From: Plasmopara viticola
Lineage: Eukaryota > Oomycota > Peronosporomycetes > Peronosporales > Peronosporaceae
Length of the DNA: 64,000 nucleotides
Assembly (NCBI GenBank): GCA_001695595.3
Contig: MBPM02000014.1
Span: 186,001 to 250,000, forward strand
Direction: 5' to 3'
Shown here: piece after piece, positions 11,551 through 23,464 of the stretch
Layout of the letters: the number at the start of each line of letters is the position of its first letter
Position numbering within the stretch: the stretch's first letter is position 1
Notes under the pieces: generated by a model
Database searches by the model: none
Told to the model about the DNA's origin: nothing
What the model saw: only the letters and a program-made list of their open reading frames with translations
Program-made: the position numbers and the translations under genes

Positions 11551-13641
11551 CTATAACAAGACCGCGACATTAAGACGCCACAAGTCTGACCACTTGAGCG
11601 TATTGGGATGAACAAGTTTAGCGGTCTGTTTGACGGTGTTTCCGTCAACTTCATACGCATACACATTCGTAAAACGAGCGTGAAGTACCTTAATCGCCAT
11701 AATTGCCAGCAGGTTTTTCGTGCTTACAAGCAGCTTTTCGTTCACAATGACGTAGCCCGCACAGTAGACCCCATCAGGCGATGCGAATTTCATGCCTTTG
11801 AATACAACGTAATTGTTATAGTCGGTAATGAGACCATAACGTGTTTGAAGAACCGCTCCGGTTGAAATTTCAAAGTTCGTAGCAATACCCTTTGTCGTCA
11901 TCGCGGCCACTTCATTTCCGGACGTATTTGTGTTTTGTGAAGAAATATGAATTCGATCAGGATTGCGACATCGATAGAGTTTGCGAATTATGGCAAGACC
12001 TGACATTGCGATTAGCAAGTAGGTTGTAGGAAAAAAAGAAATGATGATAAAGACTGGATCTTTTGGTGGAAATTGGAAAGAGGACCACATGCGCATTGGT
12101 GACAATGCTCCAACAACGGCATTGACTTTTGCGATACCGAGATCCCACTGCATATCGGAGTAAGTCGTGATTTTCTCAACGATTGCGGGTGCAGTGCGTA
12201 GCAAGCTCAACCGATATGTGTGTATAAATTCAAAGAGGAAAATGGCTACTGATGGATCGATTCGCTCACGAGAAATTGAGCTGATAAAACCTACCAGACT
12301 TAAGAAAATCACCATAATATCAGCTTGCATAATTTCTTTATGAACGTGAACAGTTTGCGAGTTTGTGAGCATTGAAGCTCTCGACATTGCGTATTCGTTA
12401 ACTGACCAAAAGTTGTCAATAAAACATGAGGCCAATACAAGAATGCCTCGTAACACGAGGTCAGCAGTCGACAGAGATGCAAACGGGTCTCCGATCCATA
12501 CTTTGCCGGACCGAATCTTTTGGTACATTACGAGAGATAGCACAATCAAGGAATAAATCGTCTGCAAGCCAAAAATGAAGTGAATGCAATGGACCCAGGC
12601 ATACGCATCCCCTGTGACTGCCTCACCAATCCAATCCCACCGTGTCAGCGCTGTCGTCGCGTTCACCCCATCGAGTATTGTATACATTTGGCGAACATTA
12701 TATTGTGCGTTTCCATTAAAAAAGCCGCGCTTTCGTGCCGTGAACAGACGCTTTACCGGATCAAACAATGGATCGCGGGGAATGCTGTGGAGCTCCAAAT
12801 AACTTTCACTTGTGACTCCAACAAAATCGTAAAGCTCAAATTTCGGCAAGCGCTCGTACGGATACGTTGTAGCAACCATGTAAAAAGAACTGACAGTTTC
12901 CGCCTGCATGTCTTGCACTAGAGTAAGCATACCCACCATAGCCGGACCTTTTTTCTTAAAGTCGTGCACCTCATACTCTTGTATGTTGAGTGACATTGTA
13001 ACAATATACAAGCTACTGGGATCAATTTGAGAGCGAACCAAATTAAACACTCGCACCCCAGACCTATCTCCCAGTATAATTGGCCTAAATGTGCAATCAA
13101 CAATGATCACTACGAGCTCGAGGTCGGCGAAATCTGTAATATTATACCTTGTGTCGGCAACAATTCCTTGATATCTCTCGCTTAAGAATTTGTAATTGTA
13201 TAGCTCAGGATTAAATAATGGAACTGAAGAGCACTTAGTAGTGGAAATTTGAGTGTCCGTTTCGAGAAAAAGTGCATAATCACGCGGACTTGTGTCGCCG
13301 TTTAGAACACGTTGCACCATAGGACTGTCACGAATTTGACCTTCACCCAAATACCCTAAGATGAGGGAGGACGGGAAGACTCGTAAAGTCTCGGTCGGAT
13401 TGTCTGCTCCACTCGAAACCTTCAATGCCCACCAAGTGGCTGACATGGAGATGTTGACGTACTGTATCGCTGCTGCAATGGCAGCAAGGCGACGCACGAT
13501 GGTGATTTTTTGCCATCGTGCAATTGATTTTTTGCTTTTTACGTGCACTGAAACAGGTTGGCTCTCGCGAAGAACTACCGGCGAGTCGAGCGCGAATTTT
13601 GACGGACCATTGCGCACGGGTTGAACGGAAGAAGTTTTCAT
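11551..13641 (-). CDS. Multipass membrane protein of unknown function
   Basis: This single-exon ORF of about 696 residues starts at the first ATG (13641). I do not recognise the family. A short basic N-terminal segment precedes one hydrophobic stretch (near residue 65). A long, probably luminal or extracellular region of about 270 residues has several N-glycosylation-type sites. Then come about five hydrophobic segments between roughly residues 345 and 560. The C-terminal 130 residues are soluble and contain a repeated VVFKGMKFASPDG-like beta pattern. Large single-exon membrane proteins without known domains are common in oomycete genomes, but I can give no role. Its promoter side faces the gene-poor stretch to the right. 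Confidence 0.75.
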   Translation of the reverse strand: MKTSSVQPVRNGPSKFALDSPVVLRESQPVSVHVKSKKSIARWQKITIVRRLAAIAAAIQYVNISMSATWWALKVSSGADNPTETLRVFPSSLILGYLGEGQIRDSPMVQRVLNGDTSPRDYALFLETDTQISTTKCSSVPLFNPELYNYKFLSERYQGIVADTRYNITDFADLELVVIIVDCTFRPIILGDRSGVRVFNLVRSQIDPSSLYIVTMSLNIQEYEVHDFKKKGPAMVGMLTLVQDMQAETVSSFYMVATTYPYERLPKFELYDFVGVTSESYLELHSIPRDPLFDPVKRLFTARKRGFFNGNAQYNVRQMYTILDGVNATTALTRWDWIGEAVTGDAYAWVHCIHFIFGLQTIYSLIVLSLVMYQKIRSGKVWIGDPFASLSTADLVLRGILVLASCFIDNFWSVNEYAMSRASMLTNSQTVHVHKEIMQADIMVIFLSLVGFISSISRERIDPSVAIFLFEFIHTYRLSLLRTAPAIVEKITTYSDMQWDLGIAKVNAVVGALSPMRMWSSFQFPPKDPVFIIISFFPTTYLLIAMSGLAIIRKLYRCRNPDRIHISSQNTNTSGNEVAAMTTKGIATNFEISTGAVLQTRYGLITDYNNYVVFKGMKFASPDGVYCAGYVIVNEKLLVSTKNLLAIMAIKVLHARFTNVYAYEVDGNTVKQTAKLVHPNTLKWSDLWRLNVAVLL

Positions 13642-13674
13642 TTTTTCAGCAATTTGTTTACGCCGGCGACTCAA

Positions 13675-16600
13675 ATCTAGGAATACTTTTCTACCTAATT
13701 GGGAAGTGTAACGGATAGCCGAAAAGTGCGTCGATTTACGATGACTACGAAAACATTTTTTTTCCTTTTATAAGCTATATTGAGATATGAATATCTAACA
13801 TATGACAAATCGCATCATGCGATCACGTCATTTCGAATGTCTTTGACGGCCGACTAAAGCGATTTACAGCAGAGCATCTAGCGCTTTAAATTTACCGGTA
13901 TCACCATTACCGCTGCAGAAGGCTGAGCTTCTTTGTGACTTTCCATCAAAAAGAACCTTATGTGGCCATCCAACCACTGTTAAAATGTCAAACGAATACC
14001 AACATGGATTTCGTCATTTATAAGTAAGACCGAATCACAAAAATTATAGAAACTAAATCAAATCAAGTTTATTAAGACGAAAAAGCAATCAGTCGTTAAA
14101 AGAAGACCGATTGTCTTCTTGTACGCTTCTTTTGTACAAGATTCTGTGTAAGTTCGTCTCATTTGATAGCAATCATTGGTCAATTCTACGCCTGCGCGGT
14201 ACATGAATTCTCGCAAAGGTTGCGCAAATGGGTACGGCTATATGTCGGACGCGCACTTCGGGCTGCTCAAAAGACTTGCTGACTTTTACGGGCCAGAAAG
14301 GGCTGTTGCATTTGCAACTACTCCTGCTACCAAGCAGTTGGAACGCATCACGGCGTTTAAGTTCTACGAGCACTTTTTTGCTCTGGGACTCAGATAGCAT
14401 AGGCTCGATCGCCCCGGCAGTATCACCGAGTTTAACTCGAAGCCGGTGAAATATACGTTTAGAACCTTCGAAAAGGCGTAAAATCAGAGTCTTCTCCTCT
14501 TGGTCAGCAAGGTAGCTGTGTAGTCCAGGTGTTAAGAAATTCAAGCCGCGTGCTACCCGCTGAGATTTTTTTTACCATAAAAAAATAACTTTTTTCCTGT
14601 GTCGCGCTGCCTTCAAACAAATACACTAAATGGACACCCCGCTTATAACCAACTATTTTGGCTTTAGAACTTTAAGTCTTCCACCAACGACTCACAGCCC
14701 GTAGAGCATATTGCGCCTTGATGAACCACGCACAATTGTAATAGCACTAACCTCTATCCATGCTTTGACTACGATCCTCGTGATGATCATACCGTGCGCA
14801 AAAGCGTCGCGTAGACAGGGTTGTTGTTGAAATTGTAAGGCTGTCAAAAGCGAACTCTGTCATGACAAAACATCCATGGGTTGAGCTAAATCTGTAAATC
14901 TATGTAGAGGGTATCTACAGAGTCGAACCCGGAATGCACGACAGGCACGTTATCGCTAGTTATACCAGGTTGCGCACTGAGGCCTTTGAAGGCTACCAAA
15001 GTAGATATAGACCCTTCTCTAGCTTGCACACTTTGCAGTCTTCTTAAACCTTGCCGAAACTGATCAATGACGTCATGCTGTGACATTATTCGATGACTTC
15101 ATGATTGAACGTCACGAAAAATTATTTTGCAATGGTATTTGCAAGTCAAGTCTTCATGAATTTTGACGACGCTGATTCATGACAACATGTGAAAAATATT
15201 AGGTAGTAATCTATTGCACTCGTCGAAAACCTTAGGATCGGATATAGCGAGTGGTTGCTAGCTGAATTTTTGCACTTCTCCTCTGTGTATGGTGTTGTAT
15301 GGTCCCAGCACAGGATAGCCCTTTACGATCAACTTCACACCTTCTTTACTAGATTGTTAATTTGAGCTTTTACAAAGGTTCGGGATATATCGCATCAATT
15401 TTTAGCAGCCTTTGGACACGCAGTTCGGACTAATTATAAGACTTGCTGACTTCTTTTTTCTTGGAAAATGGCTAAACTCGTAGGCCACTCAACTGCCACG
15501 AAGCTATAACGCGTTTAAGCAAAGTCGATTAGAGCGGCACAGGATCTGGTTGCGCTACTGCTATGCGGTCCAACTTTAGATTATCTAAAATTCAGCCGTA
15601 TATCCGTGACTTTACTTCGCCCATGTGTTTTGTGTACTAAGCACACGAACGCGCAAAAAATACAGCAATTTTCCAGCAACTTTGGATTCCGCCAAAGTCC
15701 AAGCTTTTATATGTAAAGCAGGCTTAAGATTTATCACAAATCAAAAAGCGGGTCGGCTTCCACTGCTCGGACGGCTCTCCTTGTACAAGTCAAGGAGATT
15801 GCGTTTTTGGACGGCTTAAAGGTTTGCTCACTACACTATTTCAAAATCGTTGTTTAATGGATGTAGAGCCATAGATAGTCCCGCTGCTCCAAAATGTTTC
15901 TAATGGCCAGCTTAATGTTCTTCAAAATCTTAAGAAGCGGTCCACTAAATCTGGCCTAGTCCCAAAAGATTTGAGCGCCGCCGATCAGCGCAACACTTAC
16001 TGCTTGGACCACAGTAAGCAATCCGTCCCAGTTCCAACGGTGACCGACGAAGTAAACCTTTGCCTCTCACGAGGGATTAAAAGGGGCACTTGAAGAAGCT
16101 GCAAAACAAATGTCATAGAAGCGCTAATCACCAGTGTCTTGCGGGTAGCCGTCATGATGAATGTGTAGTCGGTGCACTATCGGAGCATAGCTTTCTAGAA
16201 TTTGGACAGCTCTTGAATATATGGTATACATCAACAGTCTGCTGACCGTATACTCAAGTATACGAATGTATTCTTAGGGGGCATACATAAACTATTTCAA
16301 GTCTGGTACGTCGAGAAATTTCGCGCGCCGGTAAATTGTTGCGATCACTCGTAATTAACTGATTTTTTAGGATAAAGCACAAAAAAACGTTAGCTTTAGT
16401 CTGACTTGTTTAAAGAATGGCTTTGAGCATTCCAGAGGCAATCAGATCTGGCCTTAAAAGCCAAAGGGTATTTATAGTTTCGAGTCAGTTTTTGTTTTTG
16501 ACGTGCACAGGTATGGGTTAAGTCTAAGTAAACCGCGGCTTGGAAAGAAAAAACTTTGTTTTGATTGGAGGGACAAGGCCTGATGTGTCAGCCGCCTGAT

Positions 16601-17255
16601 TCCAAAAAGCTGGGCTTTTGTGAGTCATGCTTCTACAATTGATGTGCTTATAAATTCTTGAAAGGAAGCCTGTGTAGTGACACGCTCGCAGTAAGTACGC
16701 GAGGTATCGAAGGTGATGATATCTCTACACAGATAGATGGGACGACGTCTTTATTTTTTTAAGTTGGTAATAAGTTCCTCTGGCGGTACCGGCTGACGAA
16801 TACACCAAAGAAAAAATGCGGATAGCATGCTAACTTCAATTGCAGACTACAAAGTGCAGCATATGAGCTGATGTCAATCACAAACTATCCTCAGACAAAA
16901 ACAGATAGATGGTGAGATAAAAGGGTCTCGTTATCAAGCTTTCTGTGATTGAGATTGCACTCAACAATGCGATTGCGCCTTTATGGACCTTGCATATGGT
17001 AGACATCACCAGATGAAACCTCAACGGATGCACATATGCTGGTAAGCACTTAAAGGTTCACCTTTTCTTCATCGGCTTAGCTAAGGTCAATGAAGACTGG
17101 ACTGCCCGATGGGCCCAGCTTTGCGAGCTTCTATTTACCCGAGTAAACCATGGAATCCAATACTTTTATATAGCCTCAAGGAATGTACTCAGAACTTTCT
17201 GTTACAGCCAAGCCTATATACATATGCCATTTCGTCGAAGAAAGGGTGAATGACC
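13675..17255. other. Gene-poor stretch, no supportable gene
   Basis: Frames here are short and broken on both strands. The longest open stretches (14173-14544 minus and 14176-14397 plus) overlap each other and match nothing I recognise. The minus ORF at 14886-15086 (66 residues) is also unrecognised. The region is probably old repeat debris. I found no tRNA, no signal-peptide plus RxLR-type effector and no LTR pair other than the one beginning at 17256. Confidence 0.6.
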
Positions 17256-17490
17256 TGTTGAAGATACAGGATAAGGCATAGGTTGCGCGAGCGTATCTAT
17301 CTTGTGTATTTGCGTATGGACAGACGCAACTTGTATAGGTGCGTGTGGACAGACGTATAGAAGCTAACAGAAGCTTCGAGAAGCTTCTAGTAGGATAGGC
17401 TTAGAGGTAGCATAGGGATAGAAGCGAACTAAGGGCCTAATATTTTCGCTTTCAATTTTGCCTTCTACTGGAGACCTGCAGCAAACAACA
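17256..17490 (+). repeat. 5' LTR of the decayed copia element
   Basis: It begins TGTTGAAGATA and ends CAACA, giving the short TGTTG...CAACA inverted termini of an LTR. The start recurs at 21889. It contains two copies of a GGACAGACG motif and an AGAAGCTTCT palindrome pair. The 3' boundary is set by the primer site that follows immediately. Confidence 0.75.
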
Positions 17491-17504
17491 GGTTATGAGC
17501 CCAA
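17491..17504 (+). other. Primer-binding site complementary to tRNA-iMet anticodon arm
   Basis: GGTTATGAGCCCAA directly follows the LTR. Its complement contains GGGCTCATAACC, the anticodon stem-loop sequence of an initiator tRNA-Met rather than a tRNA 3' end. This matches the half-tRNA priming known for Drosophila copia. The same 13-base core occurs at 62110 in the second element. Confidence 0.7.
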
Positions 17505-17561
17505 CGACTGGACGACGCGCCAGGCGCACCGACTCCAGTAAGCTTCGACTCCGGCCGCGAA

Positions 17562-19086
17562 ATGGCCGAAGCATCTCCAGTGGTCGTGGAAGCGACGTCG
17601 GCAGCTTACGAAAGGGGCGACGACGTATCGGCAAGAAATCTAGCCGCCCTCGTGGACGTCCAAGCGCGGATGGCGCAGATTGAGGCGTCCCAAGTGAAGA
17701 GGGATGAGGATGAGCGTATCCTCGGTGCAATTGAGTCCGGAATGTATCACTCTGCGATTGGAAATAGCCGCGGCGGTGGACCAATGCATATCGACGCATT
17801 AGGCCATTCGCCGGTACGCCACAGGAACGGCCAGGGCCGTGAGCACGTACAGCAAGTGCACGGAGGAAGAATACGGATGTTCCGCCAGAATGGCGCGGCC
17901 TTCATGGCAAAGTGCCGCAGCAAGCGCAAATTCGTGCAGCTGACTACACAGCGGCTCATGACTACGCAAGACGTATGGAGCCGGACGTACAGCATGCGAT
18001 GCGTGTACCGGATGAACGGCAGCGCAGGTTGACTATTCGCAAGTTCGACGGATCGGAGCTGTATCGGGGATTAGGCTCCGCTTTTCTGGACTGGGGGCGA
18101 ACATTTATGCGCCAGATACAGTATGCTCAAGCAGCGTGTGGTTTCGACTGAGGTACTACAACAAGCAGGTCGAAACTTGGTGAAGCCAGACACCAAATCT
18201 TGATCGTGTTACGGAGCGACTACATCAGACGTTCAAGACGACGATTACCGCATCACAGTCGATGAGATTGTTCACGGCGAAGAAAGACCCCAAGAGATCC
18301 TGACCCGAGCATTTTTTGTACTTGATAGCAGTAAGTAACGCATGTGGAGGTGCTGACGCACAAGTACGTGAAAACATCGTTCATTACGCGTCGAGTGACC
18401 TGCGCACAGTACTCATGGCGAAGTATGATGCAAGGCGTCTTGACTTTCTTACCCAAGCTGAAGAGCTCGCACACTTTGCACAGTGTGTTAAGGTTGACAC
18501 TCGAGGCCCTGCTTCGTTTGGAAAGAATGTTGTTGCTAACATCGCTGAAAGCAAGCCACGAAGTGAGACGCGAACATGCTTTGGCTGTGGCAAGTTGGGG
18601 CATATTTTGGCATTTTGTCCCAGCGCGAAGAAGAATAAGACCAAAGGCGCAAAGGGCGGTTCAAAGAAGGGTTCCAAGCCGAATGATGTGGTCAACTACA
18701 CTCTGTGTGTACAAGATGTCAGCATAAAGGAGAAGATCTGGATATTGGATAGCGGATCAAGCCGGCATCTCGTGAGCGATGCAGCACTGCTCGAAGATGC
18801 TTCGGAGTGGGACGACAAATGCTTGGTCGCAGACGGCAAAACTCTCCAGCTATCGATGGTTGGTAGTGTGATGCTACGAGTAATGGTGCTTGGTAAACCG
18901 TGTATCGTTCGCATACCAGATGTCTACTACGCGCCAATGTTAGCTCGCAACATATTGTCGTATGGAAAGTTGGGGCTCAAAGGGTGCGGCCTAGTGTACG
19001 AAAACGGTCAGCGAACGATCAGATCTCTAAGCACGGGTGGGGTCATATTTGATGTAGCAAACACAGAAAAACGTGCTCATTGGTGA
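17562..19086 (+). pseudogene. Copia gag-protease remnant
   Basis: Gag-like coding sequence is split over frames (17562-18032, 17912-18151, 18316-19086). The last piece has a CCHC zinc knuckle (CFGCGKLGHILAFC), a basic linker and the aspartic protease motif WILDSGSSRHLVSD, where the active D-S-G is kept. The frame breaks near 18000-18320 remove continuity between capsid and nucleocapsid. Confidence 0.8.
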
Positions 19087-21902
19087 GACACAAGGCAGAG
19101 ACGTTAGCGCTGGTGAGGCTGGCGCTATCATGACCGTGACTACAAAGAAGAAGGATCACGAAGAAGAAGGTTATGCTAAGCGGGGATCACTTATGCACTT
19201 CCATCGGCGTTTTGTTCATCTCTCGTGTTATACAATCGAGCAGATTGCACGCGAGCCGGGATCTGGTATTGATCTTACGGACCACCAGCGCATGGTGTGC
19301 ATCACATGTGCGCAAAACAAGCAAACCAAGAACTCGCAATCGAAGAAGATTACGGTGGTGGTGTCATCTACTCAAATCTCAAGGGGCCGCTGACGCCAAA
19401 GGACCAACTGGAAAACTGATACCTCGTTAACTTCATTGATCACAAAAGCAAATACTGTCGAGTCTTTCTCGCGCGTACCAAGGATGAAGCGGCAAAGAAG
19501 TTCAAGCACTTCTTGATATTCTTTGAGAGGCGTTTCGACTGCCGCGTCCACGTTTTACGAACTGACGGTGGAGGCGAATACCGGCATGTCGATCTATTTT
19601 GTAAGTCTGTCGGCGTTTCACGGCAAGTGAGCGAGGCCAGGAAAAAAGCATCAAACGGAAAAGCTGAACGCATGCATCGGACAGTGCTAAACATGGCACG
19701 ATCCATGATATTCGCAAGCAAGCTTGCGCTGTCCTTCTGGGGAGATGCGGTTGAGTACTCGGCGTACATTCTGAACAGAAGCCCCTCATCCGCGAATGCT
19801 AATATTTCGTCCCCAATTGAAGTACTTACAAAGCAAGGGCCTGATCTTCGCGAGATCGTTGCGTTTGGTTCGGTGTGCACGGTGTATTGCGACCCGAGGA
19901 AGAACTCGCTTGTGCATCGGGCAAAGGTTGGAACTATTGTGGGCCGCAGCGATGAAACCCAGGGTTATCGCGTATATTTGCGGCAGGACAAGGTCGTAAT
20001 CGTGACACAACATGTCAAAAATATTGAGGAACCAATCAACAAGACGATCGAGCAGCAGCAGCATAGTCATTGCACTATAGAGGATACACCGCTAAGTCGA
20101 GATGCCGCTGACAAAAACGAAATCACGGCAATTCAGAAGCCGTGGATGCGTGCACCACATGTCACGCGTGGGGTGGCAAGGCGCGCGGCACAAGACATAA
20201 GTCAGCGTGCGGATACTGTTGGGACTGTTGTGCAAGTTCATGAAGCAGATCCAAGAACGAACACTGAAGCAATGCGCAGCCCGAAGGCTGCAGAATGGAG
20301 ACAAGCAATGGTTGAGGAAATTTCGGCGCTTGAAGATAACAGCGTCTGGAATGTAATTAAGAGGCCGGCTGGAGCCAACATGCTGCACAGCAAATGGGTC
20401 TTCAAGACTAAGACCGATGCGAACGGGGCAATGGAGCGTCTTAAAGCACAATTGGTCGCGTGTGGGAAATAACAAGTCTTCGGCATTGAGTACGGGCTTA
20501 CCTTTGCCGCCGTCATGGACATGTCCACAATAAAGGTAATTCTAGGACTCTCGGCGACGTGAGGTGTACCGGCAAAACATGGTGACATCCCAAACGCCTG
20601 TGTCAAGGCCGAAAAGGAGGGGCACCTTGAAATTCTACTGCACGTACCAAGTGGAATGAGAATCAAAGAAGAACAGCACAAGACGCTTGAAGTGGGCAAT
20701 GCGAGCGAGGTTGCAATTCAGCTAAAGAAGAGCCTGTACGGATTGAAGCAGGCGGGACGATTGTGGAACCAGCTCTTACACGCAAAGCTCACAGAAGCAG
20801 ATTTCAAGCAGTATTTTAGCGACATGTGCCTATATTTCAAGCGCGACACAGAAGAACTGATAGTGGTGGGTGTCTACGTCGACGACCTTCTTGTCGCAGC
20901 AACAAGAGCTGCAGCAGTGAAGAATTTATTCATCGCGATGGCATCGCAACGGAACAAGAATATTGGACCGTATCGAAGTTCTTTGAAGTACGAGTAACAG
21001 CGATCAACGTGCATACTTATGCACTGGATCAGGAGGAGGCCATAGGCGAGTTGTTGCGAGAGAACGGTATGGAATCGGCAAACTCAACGCGAACGCCTAT
21101 AAGCGAAGACTGCTATGATGAATGCGCACCGGGCATTGCGCTGCCACAGGGAGGCGCAGAGTTTGGTAAGCCAACTATTCGTTCGTTTCAGTCTCTCGTC
21201 GGAAGTTTGCTCTGGGTCGCGAGAGGTACGCGGTCAGACATCGCGTTCGCAGTCCATAAGGCGACGCGTCAAACTCACGCGCCACACGTGCGAGACTCTA
21301 AGCTAGCGAAGAGGACTGCTCGCTATCTAAGTGGAAGCAAAATGATGAAGCTTGAGATGCGCGCTATCAATATGCGTGACAAGGTGTTCACTCTAGAGTC
21401 ATACAGTGATGCTGACTTCGCTGCCGATAATGGGGACAGAAAGTCTCTAACAGGCAACATGGTACTTTTTATTGGGATGCCTGTGAACTGGTCTGCAAAG
21501 AAACAAGGAGGAGTCTCATTATCTACGATGGAGGCCGAGTTTGTTGCAGCTTCCGAGTCAGCACGCGAACTTCTTGGGATATGCGAGATGGTGAAGGAGG
21601 TGGGACTTACGCCAGCTCTGCCCATGCAAATTCATGTTGATAACCAGGCAGTTATTCGTCAGATCGAAGGCAAGACCTCATCTCTAAAGTCGAAACACAT
21701 TGACGTGCGATTTAAGTTCATCAAGGAAATTACCTGTTCCAGAATCGTGGAACCGCGCTATGTACGGTCGGAGCTCATGATCGCGGCCCTGCTTACAAAA
21801 CCAGTGGACCAGCACAAGCTGTCAAAGCTCCGTGGCCTAGTAGCGTCAAAGCTAGACGCAAACAAGTCGATACGACCGCGAGATGAAGTGTTGAAGATAT
21901 AG
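19073..21902 (+). pseudogene. Copia integrase, reverse transcriptase and RNase H remnant
   Basis: The order is the integrase zinc region (19073-19393), the integrase core, the reverse transcriptase with YVDD (about 20876), and RNase H ending inside the 3' LTR at 21902. The first Asp of the integrase D-D-E triad appears as Asn (AAT at 19375-19377, in SNLKGP). In-frame stops occur before the core (TGA in ...LEN*YLVNF), at 20470-20472 and near 20560, with a frameshift near 20990. The element is therefore inactive. RNase H keeps its acidic residues (DADFA, STMEAE, VDNQA). Confidence 0.85.
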
Positions 21903-22070
21903 GATAAGGGATAGGTTGCGCGAGCGTATCTATCTTGTGTAGGCGCGCATGGACAGACGCAACTTGTATAGGTGCGTGTGGATAGACGCGCCTATACGCC
22001 ATATATATAGTATAGGTGCGTTTGGATAGACGTATAGAGGTAGTACATACGTGATGAGTAAGCGAAGCAA
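21889..22070 (+). repeat. 3' LTR (partial, diverged)
   Basis: It begins TGTTGAAGATATAGG and follows the 5' LTR for about 100 bp. It then carries an extra copy of the (G)GATAGACG unit around a palindromic ATATATAT core before similarity fades. The expected CAACA end is not found, so this LTR is truncated or rearranged. Confidence 0.65.
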
Positions 22071-22587
22071 AGATGCTGTAGCTTTTTGCCAATTAAGATA
22101 GCGAATTATGCCTCGGACCATCGTCATGTATTAAGAAGCAATATGAGTCGCTTACCGTCATCTTTCTGCCTCCAAGATTTCTTTTTATCGTATCAGCCCT
22201 TTCTCCTGCTTACTTGTTGAAGCGCGTCCCGGTGCTCGAGCTCTACACCTGGAGCTTGTGCTACATGATTCAGGCAGCACAGGATCTGATAGCTCTGGTG
22301 GTAACACCTACCGCCGTAACTTTTTTTACATCTTCTGTAAAAAAACTGCGTCGCCACAATTACTGTAAATTTTGTGTTCTTCCACCTATCGAAAAGTAAA
22401 AATGTTAAAACAAAAGTAGACTTCTAAAAAATTTTTAAAGTTAGGAAAAATTACACGTACAGAAATCGTCAATTTTCCATCGAGCGTGACTTTAGCACAA
22501 TCTGGCTCGTGAAGCTTGGAAATCACAGATGCTCGGGTAGATGCTTGAGTTTAAGCGAATTCGATCTCCTTCACGCCATTAGTTTTA
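22071..22587. other. Intergenic, nothing recognised
   Basis: This is AT-rich sequence following the copia 3' LTR. I see no gene, RNA gene or repeat boundary here. Confidence 0.5.
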
Positions 22588-22688
22588 GGTCCCGGATCCC
22601 AGATTGAATGATAGGGGTCTCAGAGGGGTCTCAGATTGGACGATAAGGGTCCCAAAATGAGTGATAGGGGTCTCAAACTGAGTAACGT
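22588..22688 (+). repeat. Short minisatellite of GGGTCYCA units
   Basis: About four imperfect units of 20-32 bp repeat the pattern GGGGTCTCAGATTGAATGAT with variants GGTCCC and GTGATA. It lies between the copia element and the next gene island. It has no coding sense in any frame. Confidence 0.6.
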
Positions 22689-22839
22689 GCTGTGGCCACC
22701 AAAGCAGTTACGATCACAAACAACCAGAAGCGTCATGTGTCAGCAATACCGAATAGGCTTATGGCTGCGAGAAGCGATGTCGCACGAGTGTTTTGTGTGT
22801 GGTGGAGTATCCCTACACGACTTTCAAGGTCTCGATCTT

Positions 22840-23382
22840 CTATAGATCCATGCCTGAATCGAAGCGAGTTTTTGCTTGACCAGCAAGTCCGACGTCCGCA
22901 CCCCCAGGCGGTGAGGTTGCTTTAGTAGCGCTGTCTTCAACCTGAGACTTCCTCACATTTCGGGTGAAGATCCAGGCGAGATTTCGCCTAAAATACACAC
23001 GGCTCTTCTTGTATGCTTTATCACTTAGAGGCAAAGGTGTCCGTGATCCACCAGGCTAGGCAAAACGATAAGTTCGATTCTCCCGCCACATAGAATGGGA
23101 GGCTCTTCCAAAGCCATCCTTTCCTGAGCAGCTTGGTAACTTTTGAGGCTCTTCAGGCGCATCCTTTGTGACAGGTGCAGCTTTGATTGCAAGCGTAGCT
23201 CTCCTTGCTGGGGAAGCCTTTGTAATGGGAGCAGCTGCCAATTTTGGAGCAGAGATATCTTTAAATGCCGAAGCACCCTTGTTTGGAGTTGATTCAGTAA
23301 TTTTACATGATCCGGCCTTATTCGCTGCCTGTTTGGTACTAAACCGACTTTCGGGCACCCAATCGGCATCCATGTTTTGCAT
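22840..23382 (-). CDS. Small Lys/Ala-rich protein interrupted by an in-frame TAG
   Basis: An ATG at 23382 opens 108 codons rich in Ala, Lys and Pro and ending in MWRENRTYRFA, then TAG (23058-23056). The same frame stays open for a further 71 codons, including a basic block KAYKKSRVYFRRNLAWI, to a stop at 22840. Both halves read like protein. Three explanations fit: a recent nonsense mutation (pseudogene), stop-codon readthrough, or a 66-bp intron (GTGGCG...CTCTAAG) that removes the TAG and keeps the phase. I do not recognise the family. Its start is 82 bp from the SNRNP35 start, so the two probably share a divergent promoter. Confidence 0.45.
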
Positions 23383-23464
23383 ATTATATGTACTAACTCA
23401 CATTAAGCTATGGTAACTTTCATTTGGTAAACACTAGAGATAGGGTTTGCTGAACAAAGCATCA

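Larger units (their letters stand above)
17256..22070 (+). mobile_element. Decayed Ty1/copia LTR retrotransposon
   Basis: The element has a 5' LTR, a primer site, gag, protease, integrase, reverse transcriptase and RNase H in copia order (integrase before reverse transcriptase), and part of a 3' LTR. Several frameshifts and stops break gag-pol, so it cannot be autonomous. The first ~100 bp of the two LTRs differ at about seven positions by eye, and the downstream LTR diverges after about 22,040. This indicates an old insertion. The right end is approximate because the 3' LTR terminus cannot be found. Confidence 0.85.

Noticed and set aside
14173..14544. Overlapping 123-codon minus and 73-codon plus ORFs
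   Set aside because: No family similarity, no neighbouring exon and mutually overlapping; random open frames are likely.
14886..15086. 66-codon minus ORF as a small gene or effector
   Set aside because: No signal peptide, no RxLR motif and no recognisable domain.
22588..22688. GGGTCTCA repeats as a protein-binding array or origin
   Set aside because: Only about four imperfect units and no supporting context; listed only as a short minisatellite.
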